A DNA stretch of 41,662 bases from Streptomyces griseicoloratus (GCF_014534645.1 NZ_JACVQF010000227.1:1-41662), one strand, 5' to 3'. Counted from the stretch's first letter, positions 16,484-25,039 are shown. Notes: generated by a model not told the origin, from the sequence alone. Program-made: numbers and translations.

Positions 16484-17502
16484 GGGGCGGTGAGCCGATC
16501 GCGCTCCACCGCTTCGTACAGGGCTCGGATGTTGGCGCTGCCGAAGCCACGCGATCCCTGGCGCTGGATCAGTTCGTAGAAGAGGGTGTTGCGTTCGTGC
16601 GGGGAGCGGGTGAACAGCTGCAGGAGGTGGCCCCATTCGTCGCTGTCCACGAGGACCTGGGCGTCGCGCAGGCCGGCGATCCCGGCGGCCAGCTCCGGCA
16701 GCCGGTCGGCCAGCATGTCGTAGTAGGTCTCCGGGGTGCGCAGGAACTCCACGCCCTGGTCGCGGAACGCGCGGACGGCGCCGATGACGTCGTCGACCCG
16801 GAAGGCGAGGTGCTGCACACCGGGCCCCGCGTTGCGCTCCAGGAACGCGTCCAGCTGCCCGGGGTCCTTGCCGGGGTCGGGAGCGACCAGGGTGAGGATG
16901 ACCCGCTCGGACGCGCTGCGCACGACGAGCGAGTCCATGGCCTGCCCGCCGACCGCCACGTACTCGGAGGAATAACGGGCGAACCCGAAGGCGTCCCGGT
17001 AGAAGTCGGCCTGCTCCTCCAGGGTGCCGCCGTCGAGGCAGACGGCGACGTGATCCAGGAGCCGGATCGCCGGGTCGGGTGCCTGGGCGGCCTGCGGGGC
17101 CCGCACCCAGCGGCGGCCCGGTGGCAGGTCCCCGGGCGTGCGGCCGGCGGCGGGCAGCAGGGTGTGCACGACGTCGCCGAAGGCCGACACCGCCGGGGCG
17201 CCGTAGGGGGTGCCCGCCTCCCGGGCGCCGGCCGCGACCGCGGCGTCCCGGGCGGCCTGGACGTCGTCGCAGGTCAGGGCGATGTCGGCGATGCCGTCGC
17301 CGTGCCGGTCGAGGAACTTCCAGATGCCTCGCCCGGAGGTGACGACCAGTTGGACGTCGCCCTGCTGCAAGAGCGCGGAGCTCCGGTCGACCTCCACGCA
17401 GTCCGCGATACAGGTGAAGCCCATGGCCGAGACGAAGTAGTCGACCGTGGACACTTTTTCCCGCGTGTACAACTCGACGTGCGCTATGTCGTGCACTGAC
17501 AT
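16480..17502 (-). CDS. hmaS: 4-Hydroxymandelate synthase
   Basis: A 340-aa non-haem iron dioxygenase with two vicinal-oxygen-chelate domains. The predicted iron ligands are His151 (LLDHVAVCL), His231 (VQHLAF) and Glu310 (FYELIQRQG). It belongs with HmaS and 4-hydroxyphenylpyruvate dioxygenase. Context and the C-terminal GFGSANIRALYEAVE favour HmaS, which turns 4-hydroxyphenylpyruvate into (S)-4-hydroxymandelate. AGGAGG lies seven bases upstream of the ATG. It stands between the CmlA-like gene (74-bp gap) and the oxidase/aminotransferase fusion that uses its product, and the tyrA-like gene can supply its substrate. Confidence 0.95.
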   Translation of the reverse strand: MSVHDIAHVELYTREKVSTVDYFVSAMGFTCIADCVEVDRSSALLQQGDVQLVVTSGRGIWKFLDRHGDGIADIALTCDDVQAARDAAVAAGAREAGTPYGAPAVSAFGDVVHTLLPAAGRTPGDLPPGRRWVRAPQAAQAPDPAIRLLDHVAVCLDGGTLEEQADFYRDAFGFARYSSEYVAVGGQAMDSLVVRSASERVILTLVAPDPGKDPGQLDAFLERNAGPGVQHLAFRVDDVIGAVRAFRDQGVEFLRTPETYYDMLADRLPELAAGIAGLRDAQVLVDSDEWGHLLQLFTRSPHERNTLFYELIQRQGSRGFGSANIRALYEAVERDRLTAP

Positions 17503-17576
17503 GGAGGTGCCTCCTGGGTACCGGGGTGCGGGTCCGGGTGGTGGGCGAGTCGCCCCGGCTCACGCCGGGAGCGGCT

Positions 17577-19160
17577 CTACCAGCGCCATTCCTGCTGGCC
17601 GTAGAGGTGTCCGGCCTGGATCCCGCGGTCCTTGCACCAGGTCAGGAATTCCTCGATCTGCTTGATCTGGTAGGTGTCCTCGTTGTACGTGGTGGCCATG
17701 ACGTGGCCGAGCCAGGGCTCTTCGCCCATGGCGTACACGTACGCCTCCTTGGCACCCAGCTCGGTCATGATCGCCGCGGCCTGTTCGGCGTTGGAGCCCG
17801 ACAGCTTGCGGGAGTTGCTCATCTTCTTCGGGATGGCGATCGTCAGCAGCGCCTGGTAGAGCCAGGTCAGCGGGGCGCCGTCGCACTCCATGCCGAGGAA
17901 GGCGTAGTCGGCGGTACCCAGGTGCTGCCGGATGTGGCGGTACAGGGCGGGCTGGATGCCGGAGGAGTCGGCGCCGATGAACACCTTCTTGCCGGCCAGT
18001 TCCGCCCAGTAGGTGGACTTGGCGCGGATGTCGAGGTCGCAGTGCTCGCCGAGGAAGGGGGTCGAGGTCACCTTGCCGCCGGGGAACTCGACCTCGTCGA
18101 AGTCGTCGACCTCGGTGACCGGGAAGCCCTGGTTGCGCAGCATGAGCGCCATGGACGGGTCGGCGAGGTTGCCCCGGGAGGAGCGCGGAACGACGATCGT
18201 GCCGATCCTGCCGCGCAGCTGGAGCAGGGTCTCCAGGACGATGTGGTCCTGGTGACCGTGGGTGATCAGCACGAGGTCGATGAAGTCGGGCAGGTCGTCG
18301 AGGGTGTAGCGGTCGCCGGCGGTGCTGTCGGCGGAGATGAACGGGTCGGTCACGAGGGCCGCCTGCGGTGTCTGCAGGACCAGGCATGCGTGCCCGAAGT
18401 AGCGGATGCGGCCGCCTTCCTCGATGTGCCGGTCCGCGGCGAGGCCCGGCTCCTCGCTGAGCATGCCGGACAGCCGCCCGGCCTGCGCGCCGTCGAGTCC
18501 GAGGGCGTCGGCGAGATGGCTGAGGGTGGTGGGGCGCACCCGGGTGCGGAACAGCTCCTCCAGGCCCGGGTGCCGGAAGGGCACCTCCAGCTCGAGAACG
18601 TCCGGGGAGGGCAGGCGCGGGGTGCTCAGGATGAAGGGCCGCTCGATGCCGGTCTCGAACGACAGCTGCACCGACTGCCGCGACTCCTGGTAGAGGCCGC
18701 TGGTGTAGGCGAGCGGCTCCAGGAACCGCATCTGAGCCTGGTTGTCGGTGTCGTAGGCCAGCTCGACCAGCCCGCCGAGTTCCGGCGGCAGCTTCGGGTA
18801 CAGCGGGGTGAGGTCGAACCCGGTGGCGTTGGCCCGCAGCAGTTCCTGGCCGGCGGTGATCGCCTCGGCGAACCGCAGGATCTCCGCCCTGTCGCGTTTG
18901 ATCGCCGCCAGCAGGTCGCGGACCTCGTCGGCGCGCTCCTCGGCGATGTTGATGAAGTAACCGCCGCGCAGGTCGGGATTGTTGCTGGCGGCGACGTGCA
19001 CCTGCGGGGACTGCAGATAGGACTCCAGCAGCGGCACCTGCAGGAACGCCAGGTTCATCGCCGACTGCACCGGTGCCAGGGTGTACGGCCAGGCGAAGAA
19101 TCGGTCTATCAGCGGCTCGACAATGACCTTCGACCGCAGAAACAGCTGCTGGTCGGCCAT
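17577..19160 (-). CDS. CmlA-like diiron beta-hydroxylase (metallo-beta-lactamase fold)
   Basis: A 527-aa protein with a unique N-terminal region of about 240 residues and a C-terminal metallo-beta-lactamase fold. The metal motif HGHQDH is at 301-306, with Glu372 in LGEHCD and Asp398 in GADSSG. The length and the spacing of these residues closely track CmlA, the chloramphenicol-pathway diiron oxygenase, so it is called a hydroxylase rather than a hydrolase. CmlA-type enzymes hydroxylate the beta carbon of an aminoacyl group held on an NRPS thiolation domain, often an aromatic one; a Phe-like module encoded in this window is a possible substrate (inference). GGAAGGAGGGG precedes the ATG. It is first in the hpg/dpg operon, next to StrR-type operator copy 3. 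Confidence 0.88.
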   Translation of the reverse strand: MADQQLFLRSKVIVEPLIDRFFAWPYTLAPVQSAMNLAFLQVPLLESYLQSPQVHVAASNNPDLRGGYFINIAEERADEVRDLLAAIKRDRAEILRFAEAITAGQELLRANATGFDLTPLYPKLPPELGGLVELAYDTDNQAQMRFLEPLAYTSGLYQESRQSVQLSFETGIERPFILSTPRLPSPDVLELEVPFRHPGLEELFRTRVRPTTLSHLADALGLDGAQAGRLSGMLSEEPGLAADRHIEEGGRIRYFGHACLVLQTPQAALVTDPFISADSTAGDRYTLDDLPDFIDLVLITHGHQDHIVLETLLQLRGRIGTIVVPRSSRGNLADPSMALMLRNQGFPVTEVDDFDEVEFPGGKVTSTPFLGEHCDLDIRAKSTYWAELAGKKVFIGADSSGIQPALYRHIRQHLGTADYAFLGMECDGAPLTWLYQALLTIAIPKKMSNSRKLSGSNAEQAAAIMTELGAKEAYVYAMGEEPWLGHVMATTYNEDTYQIKQIEEFLTWCKDRGIQAGHLYGQQEWRW

Positions 19161-19262
19161 CTGCGCCCCTCCTTCCGAGGAGTGGATACGGAGAACGACG
19201 GCTCACGGGGGAATGTCCGCGCACCCGGTGGTTCTGCGGGCGTGCGTTCCCTCACGGCGTGG

Positions 19263-19308
19263 AACGACGGATCGGCGTGAAGAAGAACGACGGATCGGCG
19301 TGAAGAAG
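19263..19308. repeat. Two perfect tandem 23-bp repeats
   Basis: Both copies begin aacgacggatcggcg and end tgaagaag; copy 1 is 19263-19285 and copy 2 is 19286-19308. They lie upstream of the CmlA-like gene, within its probable promoter or 5' leader. Confidence 0.9.
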
Positions 19309-19463
19309 GACGAAGAAAGACACGGCAGGGGCGATTCCCCGGAAGCGGGCCCGCCGCACCATGAGCGTGTTTCGTCGCCAGCAGGATGACCCGGGGGCGC
19401 TCACGGCATCAACTCGGCCGCCGCTCAACCACCCCTCGGGCGGCCCTCGTCGGTGCTGCGGCT

Positions 19464-19493
19464 GTTCAACTGCGGCTCCTGCGCCGGTTGAAC
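19464..19493. promoter_or_regulatory. StrR-type operator, copy 3, with 12-base spacer
   Basis: The arms GTTCAACTG and CGGTTGAAC match copies 1 and 2, but the spacer is 12 rather than 11 bases. The site lies between the divergent CmlA-like and alpha/beta hydrolase genes. The longer spacer may weaken binding. Confidence 0.8.
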
Positions 19494-19607
19494 GGGCGCC
19501 GGACGTGTCGTCGTTGATGGCTCCGGTCCGGCGGTGCCATCGTGGTGCGCCGACGCCCGGCCGGGCACCCTGCCGCGTCCCTGCCCCGTCCCGAGGAGAG
19601 GACCGCC

Positions 19608-20408
19608 ATGCCCTATGTCCGCACCAACGGCGTCCGGCTCTCCTACGAGCGCTCCGGCAGCGGCGAGCCCGTCCTCCTCGTCATGGGGTCCTCGGCGGCC
19701 GGCCGGGTGTGGACCATGCACCAGACCCCCGCGCTGAACCGTGCCGGCTTCGAGACGATCGTCTTCGACAACCGGGGTGTGCCGCCGTCCGACGTGCCCG
19801 AGGGCGAGTACACGATCGCGGACATGGTCGCCGACACCCGCGGCCTGGTGGAGGCGCTGGATCTCGCGCCGTGCCGGCTGGTGGGCACCTCGCTCGGCGC
19901 CACGATCGTGCAGGAACTGGCCCTCGGCTGGCCCCACCTGGTGAGGTGCGCCGTGCTGATGGCCGGCCGTGCCCGGACCGACGCCATGCGGGAGGCGCAG
20001 TCGGCGGCCGATCGGGCGCTGCGGGACAGCGGCGTCCGGCTGCCGCCGCGGTACGAAGCCGTCAGGTCCGTGACCGAGATGCTCTCGCCGAAGACCCTGA
20101 ACGACGAGGCCGCCGTCCGGACCTGGCTGGAGCTCTTCGAACTGGCCGGCGGCAGCGGCGTCGACGGGCACAGCGCCGCGCTGCTCCGGCACGGGGACCG
20201 GCGCGACGCGCTGCGGGGTGTCTCGGTGCCGTGCCGGGCCATCGCGTTCGCGGACGATCTGATCTGCCCTCCGCATCTGGTCGCGGAGGTCGCCGACGCC
20301 ATTCCCGGCTGCGATGTCGTCGAGATACCCGACTGCGGTCATCTCGGTTTCCTGGAGCGCCCGGACGAGGTCAATGCGGCCGTCATCGAGTTTCTCGGAA
20401 AGTACTGA
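19608..20408 (+). CDS. Alpha/beta hydrolase
   Basis: A 266-aa alpha/beta-hydrolase with nucleophile Ser95 in GTSLGA, probable acid Asp216 in FADDLICPP and His245 in CGHLGF, so the catalytic triad is complete. The ATG at 19608 is chosen for GAGGAGAGG about seven bases upstream. Similar stand-alone hydrolases occur in Hpg-containing peptide clusters beside an ABC transporter. Possible roles are type II thioesterase-like editing or processing of the peptide; neither can be decided here. It is the first gene of an operon with the exporter and SyrP-like hydroxylase, opposite the hpg/dpg operon. Confidence 0.87.
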   Translation: MPYVRTNGVRLSYERSGSGEPVLLVMGSSAAGRVWTMHQTPALNRAGFETIVFDNRGVPPSDVPEGEYTIADMVADTRGLVEALDLAPCRLVGTSLGATIVQELALGWPHLVRCAVLMAGRARTDAMREAQSAADRALRDSGVRLPPRYEAVRSVTEMLSPKTLNDEAAVRTWLELFELAGGSGVDGHSAALLRHGDRRDALRGVSVPCRAIAFADDLICPPHLVAEVADAIPGCDVVEIPDCGHLGFLERPDEVNAAVIEFLGKY

Positions 20409-20532
20409 GGTACCTGCCCGACCGACCATCGACGAACGGCCGCAGCCGGGACATTCCCGTCCGGCGAGGAGCGCCCACCGGCCGTCGGTCACCGTGTGAC
20501 GCGAACGAGCGAGGAAGCGAGGCGGATTCTCC

Positions 20533-22503
20533 GTGGCCATGATGGGTGGCGGTCCGGGCATGAGCGTACCCGTGCGGGTGCGGCCGGGAGAGGACCCGAA
20601 GGCACGCCAGCGGATCAGACCGGGGACGGTGCGCCGCATCCTGCCGTACGCGCGGCCGTACCGCTGGCAGATCGCCCTGCTGGTACTGGCGACCAGTGTG
20701 AGCGCGGCCAACGTGGCGGCGGGGCCGCTGGTCCTGAAGAAGATCATCGACGACGGGATCCTTCCCCGGGACCGCGCGGTCGTGATCTGGCTCTGCCTGG
20801 CACTGGCCGGTCTCGCCCTGGTCGACGCCGTGGCCGTCTTCGTGCAGAACCGCTGCTCGGGCCGGGTCGGCGAGGGGCTGGTGTACGAGCTGCGCACCCA
20901 GGTCTTCGCCCACGTGCAGCGGCAGCCACTGGCGTTCTTCACCCGGGCTCAGACGGGCGCGCTGGTCAGCAGGCTCAACTCCGACGTCATCGGGGCCCGG
21001 CAAGCGATGACCACCCTGCTGTCGCAGGCGGTCTCCACGATCCTCACCCTGATCCTGGTGCTCGGCGCGATGCTGTACCTGTCCTGGCAGATCACGCTGG
21101 CCGCGCTCGCCATGATCCCCGTGTTCCTGATCCCCGCCCGGCTGATCGGGCGCCGGCTGCAGCGGCTCACCCGGGAGACGATGCAGCTGGACGCCGAGAT
21201 GAGCTCGATGATGAACGAGCGCTTCAACGTCGCGGGCGCGATGCTCACCAAGCTCTACGGCCGCAGTGAGGACGAGTCCGCCCTGTTCGCCCGGCGGGCC
21301 GGCCGGGTACGGGACGTGGCCGCGCAGGCGGTGGCGTGGGGTCGACTGCTGCCGATCATCGTCTCGGTGCTGACCTCGTTCACGACGGCCCTCGTCTACG
21401 GCCTCGGGGGCAGCCTCACCATCGACGGCACCCTGCAGTTCGGCACGCTGGTGGCGATGGTGACGCTGCTGATGCGGCTGTACGGTCCGGTGAACCAGCT
21501 CTCCAGTCTGCAGTCCACGGTCATGGTGGCCCTGGTCAGCTTCGACCGGGTCTTCGAGGTGCTGGATCTCAAACCGCTCGTCGCGGAACGCCCGGACGCC
21601 CGGGCCCTCGCGGTCACCGAGCGGCAGGCGCCACAAGGGTCTGCGGAACCGGCCGGGGCCCTCGCCCAGGACATCGAGTTCGACCAGGTGTCCTTCCGCT
21701 ATCCCGCCGCCGAGGAGGTGTCGCTCGCCTCGCTGGAGTCGGTCGCGACCCGCGGGCCGGAACGCACCAGCAGCGCGCTGACGCTGGACGGGGTGTCGTT
21801 CCACGCACAGGCGGGCCGGCTCACCGCTCTGGTCGGCCCCTCGGGCGCCGGCAAGACCACGATCACCCATCTGGTGCCGCGCCTGTACGACCCGCTCTCG
21901 GGCACCGTGCGCATCGGCGGCCAGGACATCCGCGAGGTGACCCTGCAGTCGCTGCGCGACACGGTCGGCGTCGTCACCCAGGAGGCCCACCTCTTCCACG
22001 ACACGCTGCGCGCCAACCTCCTCTTCGCCCGGCCCGACGCCCGCGAGCAGGACCTGATCGACGCCTGCCGGGCCGCGCTGATCTGGGACACCGTGGCGGA
22101 GTTTCCGGACGGGCTCGACACGGTGGTCGGTGACCGCGGCTACCGCCTCTCCGGCGGCGAGAAGCAGCGCATCGCGCTGGCCCGGCTGCTGCTGAAGGCC
22201 CCGCCGGTCGTCGTCCTGGACGAGGCGACGGCCCACCTGGACTCCGAGTCGGAGGCGCTGATCCAGCGGGCGCTGAAGACCGCGCTGGCCGGGCGGACCT
22301 CGGTGGTGATCGCCCACCGGCTGTCGACCATCCGGGACGCCGACCAGATCCTGGTGGTCGAGGCCGGCCGGATCACCGAGCGCGGCACGCACGAGGAGCT
22401 GCTGGAAGCGGGCGGCCTCTACGCCGATCTCTACCGCACGCAGTTCGCCCACCAGGCACCGGACAGCATGAGCGCGGCCGTACCCCGCGACAACCGACGG
22501 TGA
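20533..22503 (+). CDS. ABC exporter, fused membrane and ATPase domains
   Basis: A 656-aa half-transporter. Residues about 30-330 form the type I ABC membrane domain with roughly six hydrophobic helices. The ATPase domain (about 375-640) has Walker A GPSGAGKTT, signature LSGGEKQ, Walker B VVLDEAT and the H-loop in IAHRLS. It would act as a homodimer. Close relatives are found in glycopeptide and ramoplanin-type clusters, so export of the peptide and self-protection are likely. A charged insertion just before the ATPase domain (about 355-415) is longer than usual. GTG 20533 and ATGs 20539 and 20542 are all possible starts. Confidence 0.94.
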   Translation: MAMMGGGPGMSVPVRVRPGEDPKARQRIRPGTVRRILPYARPYRWQIALLVLATSVSAANVAAGPLVLKKIIDDGILPRDRAVVIWLCLALAGLALVDAVAVFVQNRCSGRVGEGLVYELRTQVFAHVQRQPLAFFTRAQTGALVSRLNSDVIGARQAMTTLLSQAVSTILTLILVLGAMLYLSWQITLAALAMIPVFLIPARLIGRRLQRLTRETMQLDAEMSSMMNERFNVAGAMLTKLYGRSEDESALFARRAGRVRDVAAQAVAWGRLLPIIVSVLTSFTTALVYGLGGSLTIDGTLQFGTLVAMVTLLMRLYGPVNQLSSLQSTVMVALVSFDRVFEVLDLKPLVAERPDARALAVTERQAPQGSAEPAGALAQDIEFDQVSFRYPAAEEVSLASLESVATRGPERTSSALTLDGVSFHAQAGRLTALVGPSGAGKTTITHLVPRLYDPLSGTVRIGGQDIREVTLQSLRDTVGVVTQEAHLFHDTLRANLLFARPDAREQDLIDACRAALIWDTVAEFPDGLDTVVGDRGYRLSGGEKQRIALARLLLKAPPVVVLDEATAHLDSESEALIQRALKTALAGRTSVVIAHRLSTIRDADQILVVEAGRITERGTHEELLEAGGLYADLYRTQFAHQAPDSMSAAVPRDNRR

Positions 22504-22513
22504 GGAGGAGACC

Positions 22514-23449
22514 ATGGTGACGGACACGACGTGGCGGCCCCGCGAGGTGACCCCTCAGGGCGCGGGTGCCGAGGCGAGCCCGGCGGGCCTGCTGGACCTG
22601 CTGGGGCGACTCGACCTCGCCGAGCTGCTGACGGCGGAGAAGGCGCTGGTCTTCCGGGGGTTCGGCGTCACACCCGGCACGCACGGCAGCGTCGTCGACG
22701 CGCTGCTGCCCCGGCGGCTGGCGTACGTGCACGGCAACTCGCCGCGCACCAAGGTGGGGGACAACGTCTACACGTCGACGGAGTATCCGGCGGAGTTCGT
22801 CATCTCGATGCACAACGAGCTGTCGTACGCCTCCTCCTGGCCGACCCGCCTGCTCTTCTACTGCGAGCAGGCCCCGCACACCGGTGGGGCGACGCCCGTG
22901 GTGGACGGGGCGCTGTGGCTGCGGTCGCTCGACGCCGAGGTGCGGGAGGCGTTCACGGCGGGCGTGCGCTATGTGCAGAACCTGCACGACGGCTACGGGT
23001 TCGGCAAGAGCTGGCAGGACACGTTCGAGACGGACGACCGGTCGGCGGTGGACGCCCACCTGGCCGGTACGGGCGCGGAGTGGACGTGGACCCGGGACGG
23101 GACGCTGCGCATCACCCACCTCAGGCCGGCGACCGTACGGCACCCGGTCACGGGCGCGGAGGTGTGGTTCAACCAGGCCGACCAGTTCCACTTCGCGGGC
23201 CTGGGCGAGCACGGCGCCCAGGTCCGGGAGGTCCTGCCGGAGGAGGAGCTGCCGCAGTCGGTGACCTTCGCCGACGGCCGTGCCGTGCCGGCCGAGTACA
23301 TCGCGCACATCCAGGAGACCGGCCTGAAGCTGGCGGTCGACGTGGACTGGGCGGCCGGGGATCTGCTGTTGATCGACAACGTGCTCGTGGCACACGGCCG
23401 CCGCCCCTTCACAGGCCGCCGGCGGGTGCTGGTCGCCATGTCCGGCTGA
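22514..23449 (+). CDS. SyrP-like Fe(II)/2-oxoglutarate beta-hydroxylase
   Basis: A 311-aa TauD/SyrP-family dioxygenase with metal ligands His100-x-Glu102 in SMHNELSYA and distal His294 in VLVAHGRRPF; Arg residues just after His294 probably bind 2-oxoglutarate. SyrP and relatives hydroxylate the beta carbon of carrier-bound Asp or other amino acids in NRPS pathways. Here it would give a second beta-hydroxylated residue besides the CmlA-like step (inference). GAGGAGG precedes the ATG, ten bases after the exporter. It is the last gene of the peptide block on this side. Confidence 0.9.
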   Translation: MVTDTTWRPREVTPQGAGAEASPAGLLDLLGRLDLAELLTAEKALVFRGFGVTPGTHGSVVDALLPRRLAYVHGNSPRTKVGDNVYTSTEYPAEFVISMHNELSYASSWPTRLLFYCEQAPHTGGATPVVDGALWLRSLDAEVREAFTAGVRYVQNLHDGYGFGKSWQDTFETDDRSAVDAHLAGTGAEWTWTRDGTLRITHLRPATVRHPVTGAEVWFNQADQFHFAGLGEHGAQVREVLPEEELPQSVTFADGRAVPAEYIAHIQETGLKLAVDVDWAAGDLLLIDNVLVAHGRRPFTGRRRVLVAMSG

Positions 23450-23497
23450 CAGTGATCCGATGTGCGGGTCAGCAGCGGGACAGGCCCGCGTGGCTTT

Positions 23498-23512
23498 TCC
23501 CGGCCACCGGGA
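23498..23512. terminator. Small hairpin after the SyrP-like gene
   Basis: TCCCGG and CCGGGA pair around a 3-base loop about 50 bases after the stop, with no T-run. It is a weak candidate terminator for the peptide operon. Confidence 0.35.
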
Positions 23513-23522
23513 GCTTCGGCGT

Positions 23523-23536
23523 GTGTCGCGCGACAC
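23523..23536. promoter_or_regulatory. Perfect 14-bp palindrome upstream of kst4D-like gene
   Basis: GTGTCGCGCGACAC is its own reverse complement and lies about 50 bases before the start of the steroid dehydrogenase gene. It may be the operator of an unidentified dimeric repressor. It does not match the KstR or KstR2 consensus. Confidence 0.45.
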
Positions 23537-23584
23537 GGCCGCCCTACGCTCCTTCCCTCATTCCCGAGGCGAGGGGACGACGAC

Positions 23585-25039
23585 ATGAGACCGTACGCAG
23601 CAGCGGACATCGGCACCTGGGACCTCACCGCGGACGTGGTGGTCGCCGGATACGGAGTGGCCGGAGCCGCGGCCGCCGTGGAGGCCGCGCACGCCGGAGC
23701 CGAGGTGCTGGTGCTGGAACGGGCCGGCGGCTGGGGCGGGGCCGCCGCCCTGGCCGGCGGATTCGTCTACCTGGGCGGGGGCACTGCCCTGCAGCGCGCC
23801 TGCGGCTTCGACGACTCGCCGGAGGCGATGGCCACGTTCCTGATGGCCGCGATGGGGCCGGGAGCCGACGCGGCGAAGATCTCCGCCTACTGCGAGGGCA
23901 GCGTCGCGCACTTCGACTGGCTCGTCGGCTGCGGCGTACCGTTCAAGCCGGTCTTCTACGGTGAGCCCGCCTGGGAACCCGCCGGTGACGAAGGCCTGAT
24001 GTACTCCGGCGGCGAGAACGCCCACCCGTTCGACGAGATCGCCGAGCCCGCGCCGCGCGGCCACCTGCCGCAGATGGACGACAAGCGCACCGGCGAGCGC
24101 GGCGGCGGATACATGCTCATGAAGCCCCTGGTGAAGACCGCCGAACGGCTCGGCGTCAAGGCCCACTACGGCGTGCGGATCGAGCGGCTGGTGGTCGAGC
24201 GGGACGGCAGGGTGTGCGGCGTGGTCGCGCGCAGCCACGGGGAGCGGGTCACCGTACGGGCCCGGCGCGGCGTGGTGCTCGCCACCGGCGGCTTCACCTA
24301 CAACGAGGAGATGCTGGCGGCACACGCCCCGCTGCTGATGGGCCGTCCGGGCTCGGCGGTCGAAGAGCACGACGGCATCGCGGTGAAGCTGGCCCAGGCG
24401 CTGGGGGCGGGGGTCGCGCACATGGACGCCTGCGAGGTCGCCATCCACATGGACCCGCAGTACCTGATCCGCGGGATCGTGGTCAACGGCCGGGGCCAGC
24501 GGTTCATCAACGAGGACACCTACCCCGGACGGATCGGCCAGGCCGCCCTCTTCCAGCAGGGCAACCGGACGTTCCTCGTTCTCGACGAGGAGGGGTTCGA
24601 GGAAGCCCGCCGGGTCTCCGCCGCGCCGGACGTCCTGCAGCTGCCGCCGACGTGGGTGTGCGAGTCCGCGACCGAGCTCGCCGCGGAGATGGGGCTGCCC
24701 CCGGGAGCGCTGGAGGCGACGCTGGAGGTGTACAACCGGCACGCCGAGGACGGCCGGGACCCGCTGCTGGGCAAGGCCGCGCGCTGGCTGCGGCCGCTGC
24801 GCGGCCCGCTGGGCGCCGTGGACCTGGAGGGCATGACCTCGGGGTTCGCCCTCGGTGGGCTGACCACCGGCACGGACTCCGAGGTGCTGCACGTGAACGG
24901 GGAGCCGATCCCCGGACTGTATGCGGCGGGCCGGGCCACGGCCGGCATCGCCGCCTGGGGATACGCGAGTGGCGCCTCGCTCGGCGACGGCAGTTTCTTC
25001 GGCCGCAGGGCGGGCCGCAGCGCTGCGCTGAACCGGTAG
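23585..25039 (+). CDS. 3-Ketosteroid delta4-(5alpha)-dehydrogenase-like flavoprotein (Kst4D-like)
   Basis: A 484-aa FAD enzyme of the succinate dehydrogenase/3-ketosteroid dehydrogenase group. The FAD site GYGVAG is at 22-27 and the C-terminal FAD contact is GLYAAGRATAG. Length and residues fit Rhodococcus Kst4D better than delta1-KstD: Tyr313 in DTYPGR, plus Tyr461 and Ser463 in GYASGASLGDGSFFG, correspond by my recollection to its catalytic Tyr319, Tyr466 and Ser468. Kst4D introduces the 4,5 double bond into 5alpha-3-ketosteroids. The ATG at 23585 follows GAGGGGACGA. It is convergent with a 3alpha-HSD-like gene that could make its 3-keto substrate. A generic FAD dehydrogenase with another steroid substrate remains possible. 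Confidence 0.75.
   Translation: MRPYAAADIGTWDLTADVVVAGYGVAGAAAAVEAAHAGAEVLVLERAGGWGGAAALAGGFVYLGGGTALQRACGFDDSPEAMATFLMAAMGPGADAAKISAYCEGSVAHFDWLVGCGVPFKPVFYGEPAWEPAGDEGLMYSGGENAHPFDEIAEPAPRGHLPQMDDKRTGERGGGYMLMKPLVKTAERLGVKAHYGVRIERLVVERDGRVCGVVARSHGERVTVRARRGVVLATGGFTYNEEMLAAHAPLLMGRPGSAVEEHDGIAVKLAQALGAGVAHMDACEVAIHMDPQYLIRGIVVNGRGQRFINEDTYPGRIGQAALFQQGNRTFLVLDEEGFEEARRVSAAPDVLQLPPTWVCESATELAAEMGLPPGALEATLEVYNRHAEDGRDPLLGKAARWLRPLRGPLGAVDLEGMTSGFALGGLTTGTDSEVLHVNGEPIPGLYAAGRATAGIAAWGYASGASLGDGSFFGRRAGRSAALNR

Larger units (their letters stand above)
19161..19607. other. Divergent regulatory region between cmlA-like and hydrolase genes
   Basis: About 450 bases with no convincing gene. It holds two perfect 23-bp tandem repeats (19263-19308) and StrR-type operator copy 3 (19464-19493). 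It must contain promoters for both the hpg/dpg operon and the hydrolase-exporter-hydroxylase operon. No clear -10/-35 pair was identified. Confidence 0.7.

Noticed and set aside
17577-19160. Metallo-beta-lactamase resistance enzyme
   Set aside because: The length of 527 aa, large unique N-terminal part and Glu/Asp positions match CmlA-type hydroxylases, and the gene leads the Hpg operon.
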